Assembly: GCA_964410215.1 (NCBI GenBank) | Contig: CAYPHA010000011.1 | Coordinates: forward strand, 1-64,000 | DNA length: 64,000 nucleotides | Origin: CAYPHA01 sp964410215 | GTDB taxonomy: Bacteria > Calditrichota > Calditrichia > Calditrichales > CAYPHA01 | Reading direction: 5' to 3' | Part shown: positions 8,051 through 15,345 of the stretch, piece by piece | Numbering within the stretch: position 1 is the first letter of the stretch | Layout of the letters: each line of letters opens with the position of its first letter | The notes under the pieces: model-generated | Database searches by the model: none | What the model was told of the DNA's origin: nothing | Seen by the model: the letters and a program-made list of their open reading frames with translations, nothing else | Position numbers and translations under genes: made by a program

Positions 8051-9631
8051 ATGTCTGAAAATAGTTCCCGGAATCTTACGAAGGCGTTAAATCCGGCAAA
8101 CGGCAGAGTCCTTGGTTACTCGAGGCTCCATACGCGGGACGAATTAAAAAAAATGATTTCTCAGGCACGCGAGGCAAAGGTTTACTGGGGATCGATCTCT
8201 GTGAAAAAGCGTGTCCGGCATCTGAAAAAAATTCAGAAATTTCTTGTGCAAAAATCGGAAGCGTTAGCATCTGTCATCGCGGATGATAACGGGAAAACAC
8301 GTCTGGAAGCCCTGGCAACGGAAGTAATTCCGGCGGCCATGGGACTGAATTATTACTGCAGACACGCAAAATCCTTTTTGAGTGAAAAGTCTTTGGCGGC
8401 GGGGAATATCATGCTTGTCAATAAGCGAAGCCGGGTGGCCAGGGTCCCTTACGGCGTTATCGGTATCATTTCTCCCTGGAATTATCCTTTTTCCATTGCT
8501 TTCCCTGAAGTGGTGATGGGACTGCTGGCGGGAAATGCCGTTATCCTGAAAACGGCTTCTGAAACCCAGATGGCCGGACTGGCCTTGAAAGAGGCTTTCG
8601 AAGCGGCAGAACTTCCGGAAGGGATTTTTAATTTTCTGAACCTGCCGGGGCGTGTTGCCGGTGATGCTTTACTCGAAGACGGTGTGGATAAACTCTTTTT
8701 TACAGGTTCCGTTCCGGTGGGAAAAAAACTGATGAAAAAAGCTTCGGAAACGCTTACACCCGTCTGCCTGGAGCTGGGCGGTAATGATGCGATGATTGTT
8801 TGCAGTGATGCCGATCCGGAAAGGGCGGCAGCAGGTGCGGTCTGGGCCGGTTTTCAAAATGCGGGCCAGTCATGCGGCGGTGTTGAGCGGATTTATGTAC
8901 ATGAAAAGGTTTATGAGCCTTTCCTGGAAGCCCTCAAAGCACGCACGGAAACCCTGCGGGTTGGGAAGGGGACGCATTTTGATACGGATATGGGGGTAAT
9001 GACGACGGAAAAACAGATAGCGACTGTAAAAACGCATGTTGAGGATGCCCTGGAAAAAGGTGCGAAGATGTATGCCCGTTCTGCGGATCCCGATGATAAA
9101 GAGCTGAAAAATGTGCATCCGGCCATGGTGCTCACGGATGTGAACCATGATATGCTGGTTATGAGGGATGAAACGTTCGGGCCGGTCGTTGCCGTGATGA
9201 AAGTTGCCTCAGAAGAAGAAGCGGTCCGGCTGGCCAATGATTCTTACCTTGGACTTACGGGTTCGGTGTGGTCGCGCAGCCGCAGGAAAGCGATGCACAT
9301 CGCCCGGCAGATCCGTGCCGGGGCCGTTACGATCAATGATCATCTGATGAGCCACGGGCTGGCGGAGACATCATGGGGCGGATTCAAGGAATCTGGTATC
9401 GGACGTACGCACGGCGAACTGGGATTTAACGAGATGACTCAGCCGCAGATGCTCATCGATGATATTCTCCCGCGGGTAAAAAAGGACCTCTGGTGGCATC
9501 CTTACAGTGAAAAGGTGTATCTCGGTTTGAAGGGATTAATGGATTTTCTGTATGCAGCTACTCCTGCGAAACGTATGACAGGGTTGTGGCGCCTGCTCCG
9601 AATTCTTCCACGGATGTTTTCGACGAAATAG
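8051..9631 (+). CDS. NAD(P)-dependent aldehyde dehydrogenase with C-terminal extension
   Basis: A 526-residue ALDH-superfamily enzyme oxidising an aldehyde to an acid. The start follows AAAGGAG at 8039-8045. The fold marks are PWNYPF near residues 142-147, FTGSVPVGK, the general base in LELGGND, the catalytic Cys in GQSCGG, and the ETFGPVVAV segment. After the usual end of the domain (near 475) there are about 50 more residues that are basic and amphipathic (WWHPYSEKVYLGLKGLMDF), which could attach the enzyme to the membrane as in fatty-aldehyde dehydrogenases. It is most like the succinate-semialdehyde / aliphatic aldehyde classes. A role as P5C dehydrogenase for the proline pathway is possible but not indicated. 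Confidence 0.9.
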   Translation: MSENSSRNLTKALNPANGRVLGYSRLHTRDELKKMISQAREAKVYWGSISVKKRVRHLKKIQKFLVQKSEALASVIADDNGKTRLEALATEVIPAAMGLNYYCRHAKSFLSEKSLAAGNIMLVNKRSRVARVPYGVIGIISPWNYPFSIAFPEVVMGLLAGNAVILKTASETQMAGLALKEAFEAAELPEGIFNFLNLPGRVAGDALLEDGVDKLFFTGSVPVGKKLMKKASETLTPVCLELGGNDAMIVCSDADPERAAAGAVWAGFQNAGQSCGGVERIYVHEKVYEPFLEALKARTETLRVGKGTHFDTDMGVMTTEKQIATVKTHVEDALEKGAKMYARSADPDDKELKNVHPAMVLTDVNHDMLVMRDETFGPVVAVMKVASEEEAVRLANDSYLGLTGSVWSRSRRKAMHIARQIRAGAVTINDHLMSHGLAETSWGGFKESGIGRTHGELGFNEMTQPQMLIDDILPRVKKDLWWHPYSEKVYLGLKGLMDFLYAATPAKRMTGLWRLLRILPRMFSTK

Positions 9632-9705
9632 CTGAAATGGAAAAAATTGACAACAGCATAATTATTTCTTACCCTGAGTAAGGAATAAGCACAAGGGGTT
9701 GTATT

Positions 9706-9933
9706 ATGATAACCACCATCACAAGTAAGGGACAATTAACCTTACCAAAAAAACTTCGCACTCTTCTCAATCTTCATCCGGGAAACCGGGTTGAGTTTAT
9801 TATAGATGAGGATGGGACGGTGAAAATGATACCAATCAAATCAACGATAAAAGAACTGAAAGGTATGACAGGGAAAGCTGAAAAAACCGTTACTTTAGAA
9901 GAAATGCAGTCTGCTATAGAAAACCGGAAATAA
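9706..9933 (+). CDS. SpoVT-AbrB (MazE/VapB-type) antitoxin
   Basis: A 75-residue protein. The first 45 residues form an AbrB-type swapped-hairpin DNA-binding domain, with the signature TSKGQLTLPKKLRTLL and then PGNRVEFIIDEDG. The C-terminal tail (about 50-75) would bind and neutralise the toxin. It is followed after 4 bases by a PIN-domain toxin gene, the standard order for a type II module. Because the toxin is truncated, this antitoxin now appears to be an orphan. Confidence 0.88.
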   Translation: MITTITSKGQLTLPKKLRTLLNLHPGNRVEFIIDEDGTVKMIPIKSTIKELKGMTGKAEKTVTLEEMQSAIENRK

Positions 9934-9937
9934 CATA

Positions 9938-10156
9938 ATGGTAGGATTAGATACAAATGTCATCATACGATACATAACGCAGGATGATCCCGATCAGTCA
10001 AAAATTGCTACGGCATTCATAGAACGATATTGTACCGTTGATAATCCGGGATACATTAATCAAATTGTCTTATGTGAAATCGTATGGGTTCTTACCGGAA
10101 AAAAAATCAATCAATCATTTCAAACCGAATATTTCGTTTCTCCATCTCTTCCATAA
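9938..10156 (+). pseudogene. truncated PIN-domain (VapC-type) toxin
   Basis: The frame begins as a normal VapC ribonuclease: GLDTNVIIRYITQDDPDQS carries the first catalytic Asp (D5), and EIVWVLTGKK holds the conserved Glu near residue 48. The similarity ends near residue 55, at about 10105. The remaining 17 residues are read from the 3' end of the convergent dehydrogenase gene, whose stop codon is at 10107-10109. A normal VapC is about 130 residues, and the last two catalytic acidic residues lie in the missing half. So this is almost certainly an inactive remnant left by a deletion or insertion next to 10105. Confidence 0.85.
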
Positions 10157-11249
10157 ATAGTGTTGTGGGAACCGATCTCTCCTGGTAGAGGACACCCCGG
10201 TCGCTGATTTGTCCTTCCATGAGCATCTGCAGGATGATCGTGGCCGGGAAGGCGGTTGTCCGCATCATGGCGGTAAGTCCGTTTTTATCATCACCATACT
10301 CGATGGCCTGGAGCTGAAGGGTTTTACGACTCCCGCCTTTCTGGCCCGTTGCCGTTACCCTGATCAGGGCCACGTCTTTTGAATCATATTGAAGCGGAGG
10401 ACTGAGGATCTGTTCAAATACCTGTCGTTTAGTGAAAAGACGATCGCCGAAGTTCATTTTTTCTTCGTCGGCAAAACCGAGATCCAGCATGGCTTTCATG
10501 ATATGGCAATGTCCCGGGTAACGGATGGTTTTATAATCCAGATAACTGATTTTGTTTTCATAAGTCCGCGGGAGGGTTGATGTTCCCCCGGAAGTGTTGA
10601 ATGCCTCGAGCAGACCGAAGGGTCTGGGGAATTCCAGTTCCTCCACATCGGTCATCGAGGGGACCATTTTAATATGCCCGTCTTCCAGGATCATGGCCTC
10701 TTCCAGATATTCATTGATCAATCCGTGCATGGAAAAAACCAGCATGTAATTCAGCGGTGTTTCAGGTTCCAGTGGTAATCCGCCAACCCGGATTTTTAGG
10801 GTATCCACCCGGGCAAGCTGGTTGACCAGGTGTGCCGCCAAAATGGCCGTCATCCCCGGGGCGAGGCCGCAGTCGGGAACGATGCCTATAGCCGCATGAC
10901 GTGCTTCTTCCTGAAGCTTGAATTGCTCTTCCACCACCTTGTAGTTTCCACCCAGGTCCACAAAATGCGTTTTGGTTTGTATGGACAGCCGGCTGAGGTC
11001 GAGATTGTAATCGTAAGGGACGGCGCTGATCGCACCATCGGCCTGCCTGAAGAGAGGTTCGAGCGTTTGCAGATCCCCGGCACCGGCAAGGGTGGTTTGT
11101 ATGCGGGGGTCATTGAACAGGCCGGCCAGCGTTTCCAGTGCTTTGGGATTCTGATCAACCAGAAACAGCGATTCAATCCGGTCATTCTTCAATAGGTCGA
11201 AAACGACGCCCTGCGACATGCGTCCGGCACCAAGTACGACTGTTTTCAT
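10107..11249 (-). CDS. saccharopine dehydrogenase-family enzyme, closest in pattern to L-lysine 6-dehydrogenase
   Basis: A 380-residue NAD(P)-binding enzyme with a Rossmann motif VLGAGRMSQGV at the N-terminus. The segments HFVDLGGNY, PDCGLAPGMT, VGGLPLEPETPLNY, FNTSGGTSTLPRTY and YKTIRYPGH follow the order I know from the Geobacillus-type L-lysine 6-dehydrogenase, which makes 1-piperideine-6-carboxylate from lysine with release of ammonia. The length also fits. A saccharopine dehydrogenase or related role is the alternative. It is 38 bases downstream of citF on the same strand and probably co-transcribed with it, which is an unusual pairing. The 3' end overlaps the truncated PIN gene by 50 bases. 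Confidence 0.8.
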   Translation of the reverse strand: MKTVVLGAGRMSQGVVFDLLKNDRIESLFLVDQNPKALETLAGLFNDPRIQTTLAGAGDLQTLEPLFRQADGAISAVPYDYNLDLSRLSIQTKTHFVDLGGNYKVVEEQFKLQEEARHAAIGIVPDCGLAPGMTAILAAHLVNQLARVDTLKIRVGGLPLEPETPLNYMLVFSMHGLINEYLEEAMILEDGHIKMVPSMTDVEELEFPRPFGLLEAFNTSGGTSTLPRTYENKISYLDYKTIRYPGHCHIMKAMLDLGFADEEKMNFGDRLFTKRQVFEQILSPPLQYDSKDVALIRVTATGQKGGSRKTLQLQAIEYGDDKNGLTAMMRTTAFPATIILQMLMEGQISDRGVLYQERSVPTTLFMEEMEKRNIRFEMID

Positions 11250-11287
11250 TGTGGCTCCCTGTTATTATTGTTTTATGTCAATCGTAT

Positions 11288-12838
11288 TCATGATTCGGTG
11301 TCTACCTCCCTGACGGCATCGATGAGAGTACCGTCACGCCATTCGATTACGGCTATTACATTGTCCTTTGTCCGGGCCGCTTTTGGCTTGCCTGTAAAGC
11401 CGATCGCTTTTTCATGGAGTTCTTCAATAGAAACCAGGGGCAGGTTGCTGTTCGTTAAACGATCATGAAGATCCTGCCGGGCAGGGTTCACAGCGATGCC
11501 ATGATCGGTGACAATAGCATCGATACTCGACCCGGGGGCCGTAACCGTATGTACCCGTTCCACGACGATCGGGTTGGTTTTCCTGTAGAGCGGGGCAGTA
11601 ATAATAGTCATATAGGCATCGGCGGCATCCTGAAAACCGCCGATTCCGTGCAGTAGCCAGCCGTCGGAATGGGTGTTGACATTTACATTGAAATCCAGGT
11701 CGACCTCGGTAGCTCCCAGAACGGAAGCTTTTACACGCGGGGCAAAACAACCCTTTGTATGATAATTATACGACACGAAGGGATTGGTTTCGATATGATG
11801 CGGATTGTCCCGCAGGGATTCAACGCCTGCAAGATCAAAGGACTGCCCGTCGAGAATGAATTTCGTCTGACCTTCCTGCAGCATGTCTACCAGTACCTTT
11901 GTCGATCCGCCACGCACAAAATCGGCAACAATGTTTTTCTCACGCATGTAACCGGCAATGTATTCGATAAAAGCCAGAGACATTCCCCCCGCACCGGCCT
12001 GAAAGGCGAATTCAGGTTCGTAGATCAAACCGGCATCCCGAACCAGTTGTGCGGCCATGTGCGCGATTTTCAGACGATCCGGATCGGTGGTGACTTTGGT
12101 GGTTCCCGATACGATCTGAGCCGGATCACCCAGCTTGTCGATGGGAACGACGTAATCCACATTGCCGCCTTCAATAGACCAGGGATAGGTGGGAAAGGGT
12201 ACCAGATTATCGGTAATTACCACCACTTTGTCCGCATACAGGGAATCGGCAAGTGCAAAACCCAGTGGACCGCAGGCAGAGGGGCCCAGGACGCCGTTCG
12301 CGTTTCCGTGGACATCAGCGGTCGGTGCGGCGATAAAAGCGACATCGATATGCAGATCCCCATCCTGTATGGCCCGGTAGCGTCCGCCATGCGAACGCAA
12401 AACCGCTGTTTTTTTCATACCACCGACACTGCACAATCTTCCAATCGGTCCGTTCATCGACCCCAGAACATGGGAGACGGTACCCTGTTTAATATGATCA
12501 ACGAGCGGTTCATGAACAGGAAACAGGGCGGAAGGAGCCAGAATGATGTCTTTTAATCCTCTTTTTGCCAGTTTGTCGACCACCATGTTAACCAGGTAAT
12601 CACCATTTCTTAAATGATGATGAAAGGAGATTGTCATCCCATTTTTCATATCCAGTCTGTCGAGAGCCTCATCGAGTGAGGTGAGGACCTTTTTTTCGTA
12701 ATCGGCTCCCCGGGGGATAGGCGGACCGGCCTTATTTCCATCCGGTTTATACTTACCTATTCCCTTATAGGGGGTGGCTTTCTTCCCATTCACCTCCGTT
12801 GGTACTACTCTTCCGATGGCATTTTTAACATGTTCCAT
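11288..12838 (-). CDS. citF: citrate lyase alpha subunit / citrate CoA-transferase
   Basis: A 516-residue protein matching the full length of CitF. Recognised stretches include GMTISFHHHLRNGD, CSVGGMKKTAVLRSHGGR, NANGVLGPSACGPLGFA, the FQAGAGGMSL loop and the C-terminal DAIVTDHGIAVNP of family I CoA-transferases. In citrate lyase this subunit transfers the acyl carrier onto citrate. The ATG at 12838 has GGAG five bases upstream and is preferred over a GTG two codons earlier. CitD (the acyl carrier), CitE (the citryl-ACP lyase) and the prosthetic-group genes citC/citG/citX are all absent nearby. A citryl-CoA-lyase-like gene lies in the divergent operon. I infer that this CitF may act on free CoA thioesters. 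Confidence 0.92.
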   Translation of the reverse strand: MEHVKNAIGRVVPTEVNGKKATPYKGIGKYKPDGNKAGPPIPRGADYEKKVLTSLDEALDRLDMKNGMTISFHHHLRNGDYLVNMVVDKLAKRGLKDIILAPSALFPVHEPLVDHIKQGTVSHVLGSMNGPIGRLCSVGGMKKTAVLRSHGGRYRAIQDGDLHIDVAFIAAPTADVHGNANGVLGPSACGPLGFALADSLYADKVVVITDNLVPFPTYPWSIEGGNVDYVVPIDKLGDPAQIVSGTTKVTTDPDRLKIAHMAAQLVRDAGLIYEPEFAFQAGAGGMSLAFIEYIAGYMREKNIVADFVRGGSTKVLVDMLQEGQTKFILDGQSFDLAGVESLRDNPHHIETNPFVSYNYHTKGCFAPRVKASVLGATEVDLDFNVNVNTHSDGWLLHGIGGFQDAADAYMTIITAPLYRKTNPIVVERVHTVTAPGSSIDAIVTDHGIAVNPARQDLHDRLTNSNLPLVSIEELHEKAIGFTGKPKAARTKDNVIAVIEWRDGTLIDAVREVDTES

Positions 12839-12967
12839 AAACACTCCAGAAGCTTAATTCACTGATACGTCAGAACAGCAGGTAACTATATGAACATAAA
12901 AACAATTTTAAAAATATGAAAGATCTGAAAATAATACTTGTGCCTTTTTTTTTTACATATTAAATTG

Positions 12968-12987
12968 TTGACTACCTGGGTAGACAA
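12968..12987. promoter_or_regulatory. 20-bp near-palindrome, candidate operator of the TrmB-type regulator
   Basis: The sequence TTGACTACCTGGGTAGACAA is an inverted repeat of two 9-base arms separated by TG, with one mismatched pair. It lies 30 bases before the regulator start codon, in the 178-base region between the divergent citF and regulator genes. The core TACC-TG-GGTA resembles the short TACT-N3-AGTA type half-sites reported for TrmB proteins. It starts with TTGACT and so may overlap a -35 element. Autoregulation and control of both divergent operons is an inference. Confidence 0.6.
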
Positions 12988-13016
12988 TATAAAGATAACA
13001 GGGCTATCAAAGCAAT

Positions 13017-13784
13017 ATGAAAAATATCATTTCACTTCTTCAGAACATCGGTTTTACGCAATATGAGTCGCGTGCCTACCTGGCCCTGTTACAGCATTCC
13101 AATGTAAGCGGATACGAACTGGCAAAGAATTCCGGGATCCCGGCTTCAAAGATTTATCAAATACTTACGAAACTGGTTGACAGGGAGCTCGTCCTCGTCA
13201 TCGATTCCGAGCCGCGTAAATATTTACCGGTCCCGCCGGACGAAATTCTGGGAAGGATGAAACTCGACTATCTCGATACGGTGGATGAACTCCGCCTTAA
13301 ATTAAATAAAGTCTATGCCGAAGAAACACTGGCCAGTAATTATATCTGGCACCTTTCAGACCGTGAACAAATCGTTCGAAAAGTCCGCCAGTTCATAACA
13401 GAGGCCCGGTATCTTATCTATTTATCGGTCTGGGATGAAGAAGTGGATGAGATTCAGGATTCTTTAATCGAAGCTGCTGCCCGCGATGTTAAAATAACCA
13501 TCGTCCATTTCGGTAAAAAAGTAATGGGAATTGGTACCGAATATCCGCACGGACGCGAACATCATATCCGCCTGGCCCGTGGTGGCCGGCGTATTACCCT
13601 GATTATTGATGATGAACTGGTTGTGGTTGGGCACTTTTCGGAAGATGGTCAGTGTAATGCAGCATGGACGGCCAATCCGGGTCTTGTGCTTCTGGCAAAG
13701 GATTATATCAATCATGATGTGTATACCATACGCATCCAGGAGCGTTTTGGCGAAGAGGCGATAGAATTGTACCGTCAGGACTGA
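13017..13784 (+). CDS. TrmB-family transcriptional regulator
   Basis: A 255-residue protein. Residues 1-75 form the winged helix of the TrmB family: LLQNIGFTQYESRAYLALL, SGYELAKNSGIPASKIYQIL as the recognition helix region, then the wing. A coiled segment (about 85-105) and a C-terminal effector-binding domain (from about 110) of the phospholipase-D-like fold follow, with YLIYLSVWDEE and ITLIIDDELVVVGHF. TrmB proteins usually sense sugars or other small carbon compounds. Its place between citF and the citryl-CoA lyase operon makes it the likely local regulator, possibly sensing an organic acid or acyl-CoA. A near-palindrome lies just upstream. Confidence 0.9.
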   Translation: MKNIISLLQNIGFTQYESRAYLALLQHSNVSGYELAKNSGIPASKIYQILTKLVDRELVLVIDSEPRKYLPVPPDEILGRMKLDYLDTVDELRLKLNKVYAEETLASNYIWHLSDREQIVRKVRQFITEARYLIYLSVWDEEVDEIQDSLIEAAARDVKITIVHFGKKVMGIGTEYPHGREHHIRLARGGRRITLIIDDELVVVGHFSEDGQCNAAWTANPGLVLLAKDYINHDVYTIRIQERFGEEAIELYRQD

Positions 13785-13841
13785 ACCTGCCATTGAGAGG
13801 CTGACTATTCATGGACTTTTACATAAAATAAGGAGTCGGGA

Positions 13842-14630
13842 ATGTCTGAGCTTAAATGGAAATCGGCTGTAACGAAGATTGAGCCGAATAAAATTAGTAT
13901 TCGCGGTTATAAACTGGATGAGCTTATGGGACAGGTGAGCTATGCAGAAATGGTTTATCTTCTGCTCAGGGGAGAATTACCTTCAGAGAATATCGGTAAA
14001 ATGATCGATATGATTCTGGTCTCCTCTGTTGACCACGGAACCACGCCGCCATCGGTTCTGTCCGCCGTTACCGTTGCATCAACGGGTGCGCCCCTTAATG
14101 CGGCCATTGCAGCCGGCATATTATCTATCTCCCGTTTTCATGGTGGCGCCATCGAAGATTGTATGCATATCCTCCACCAGGGTATGGATTTGCATAAAAA
14201 TGAGAATCTGTCATTTGAAGACAGTGCCGCTAATATCATTAACGATTACCGTGCAATAAAAAAACGTTTGTCCGGTTTCGGACACCGTATCCATACGGAT
14301 GATCCCAGAACGAAAAAACTGTTTAGTCTGGCCGCAGAATTGGGTGTAGCCGGGGATTACACCGGGCTCGCACAGGCTTTTGTAAAAATGCTGAAAGAAA
14401 TAACCGGCAAGGAGCTGCCGCTGAATGTGGATGGTGCTATTGCAGCCCTGCTTTGCGACATGGATTTTGATCCGGCGCTGGCCAATGCCTTTTTCATCAT
14501 GGCACGGATACCGGGGCTGGTCGCCCATATTTACGAGGAAAAAACACGAAATAAACCGATGCGGAAAATTCATCCGACGGATGTGGAATATGACGGACCG
14601 GCAGAAAGAACAATACAAAATACAAAATAA
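13842..14630 (+). CDS. citryl-CoA lyase-like protein (short citrate-synthase family)
   Basis: A 262-residue member of the citrate synthase superfamily that lacks the large N-terminal part of citrate synthase, as in the stand-alone citryl-CoA lyase (Ccl) and the C-terminal domain of ATP-citrate lyase. The start follows AAGGAGT (13831-13837). The catalytic set is intact: H100 in FHGGA, H148 in GFGHRIH and D197 in NVDGA, plus H65 in DHGTTPPS and the C-terminal KPMRKIHP segment. It should cleave citryl-CoA to acetyl-CoA and oxaloacetate, or do the reverse aldol step. It is the first metabolic gene of an operon with HD, IDH-family and MmgE/PrpD genes. Its last few codons and stop are formed by an AT-rich ATACAAA repeat tract. 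Confidence 0.85.
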   Translation: MSELKWKSAVTKIEPNKISIRGYKLDELMGQVSYAEMVYLLLRGELPSENIGKMIDMILVSSVDHGTTPPSVLSAVTVASTGAPLNAAIAAGILSISRFHGGAIEDCMHILHQGMDLHKNENLSFEDSAANIINDYRAIKKRLSGFGHRIHTDDPRTKKLFSLAAELGVAGDYTGLAQAFVKMLKEITGKELPLNVDGAIAALLCDMDFDPALANAFFIMARIPGLVAHIYEEKTRNKPMRKIHPTDVEYDGPAERTIQNTK

Positions 14631-14645
14631 AAAATACAAAACCGG
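14607..14645. repeat. ATACAAA-type short tandem tract
   Basis: Imperfect repeats of ATACAAA / AATAAAA units run through the last codons and stop of the citryl-CoA lyase gene and into the spacer. A second tract of the same kind is at 15281-15320, after the next gene. Such tracts may come from slippage or an expanding repeat. They give this lyase a non-conserved C-terminus. Confidence 0.55.
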
Positions 14646-14657
14646 ATGCGGTTCGTA

Positions 14658-14696
14658 GGGATTGGGTCTCCCAATCCCGGGTTTCCCAATCCGGGA
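14658..14696. repeat. compound palindromic element (REP-like)
   Basis: GGGATTGGG (14658-14666) and CCCAATCCC (14670-14678) form a perfect 9-bp stem with a 3-base loop. It is followed at once by a second stem TCCCGG / CCGGGA (14675-14680, 14691-14696) that contains another CCCAAT copy. There is no T-run after it, and translation signals of the next gene begin about 35 bases downstream. So it looks more like an intergenic palindromic repeat than a terminator, though it may affect mRNA stability within the operon. Confidence 0.6.
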
Positions 14697-14743
14697 TTTT
14701 CAAAGTACAGAAAACCAATAAATATAAATACAGGAGTCGGTTG

Positions 14744-15280
14744 ATGAAAGAACAGGTGTTGGATTTATTGCCGGAGATCAATGAAATCGGCGATTCAGAA
14801 CTGAGGAAAAAGGTTATCGCCTGCTGGGCGGAAGGTATTGCCTATCGCAACTGGAAAAATGAGGAATTGCGAACGATTCCGTTTACCCTGCTGGCGGATG
14901 ATGTCCAGATCTATTTTATCGAGCATGTACGAACCTGCTGCCGGATGGCCATTGCCTGCGATACAGTGCTTGATGAGGCTTACGGCAACCGGAAAACCCC
15001 GGTTAACAGAGACTACCTGATTGCCGGATCGCTGCTTGCCGATGTCGGAAAACTGATTGAATTCGATAAAAGCCCCGACGGCACGGTGTTCAAGAGCGAT
15101 TACGGCAAGCATATCCGCCATCCGTTCAGCGGTGTCGGTCTTGCCTTTAAGCATGGGCTTCCTTCCGAAGTCATGCACGTTATCGCGGTGCATTCCAAAG
15201 AAGGTGTCGGTGAGAAGCGGTCGCCGGAGGCCATCATTTTTCATCATGTTGATTTTATTGATTTTGAGTTAGTCAAGTAG
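14744..15280 (+). CDS. HD-domain-like protein with altered metal site
   Basis: A 178-residue protein starting at ATG 14744 (AGGAG at 14732-14736), preferred to a TTG one codon earlier. It has the helical HD-domain layout: H61 in FIEHVRTC, then AGSLLADVGKL where the usual HD pair reads A99-D100, then H126 in IRHPFSG, H145/H150 in MHVIAVHS and D170 in HHVDFID. The loss of the His of the HD pair would remove one metal ligand, so ordinary phosphohydrolase activity is doubtful. It sits between citryl-CoA lyase and the IDH-family gene. A regulatory or accessory role in that pathway is a guess. Confidence 0.75.
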   Translation: MKEQVLDLLPEINEIGDSELRKKVIACWAEGIAYRNWKNEELRTIPFTLLADDVQIYFIEHVRTCCRMAIACDTVLDEAYGNRKTPVNRDYLIAGSLLADVGKLIEFDKSPDGTVFKSDYGKHIRHPFSGVGLAFKHGLPSEVMHVIAVHSKEGVGEKRSPEAIIFHHVDFIDFELVK

Positions 15281-15320
15281 GTAATACAAAATACAAATTA
15301 ATAAATACAAAATAAAAAGT
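15281..15320. repeat. second ATACAAA-type tract
   Basis: Right after the HD-protein stop there are repeats of AATACAAA and AATAAAT units, closely like the tract at 14607-14645. It fills the gap before the Shine-Dalgarno sequence (AGGAG) of the IDH-family gene. Confidence 0.5.
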
Positions 15321-15345
15321 AGTGAAGTAATTTCAGGAGAACATT

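Noticed and set aside
11669..12556. 295-codon plus-strand open frame opposite citF
   Set aside because: It is antisense to a well-supported CitF gene and has no recognisable motif.
14607..14700. CRISPR-like repeats or a terminator between the lyase and HD genes
   Set aside because: Repeats are short, degenerate and without regular spacers; the hairpin has no T-run and lies inside an operon.
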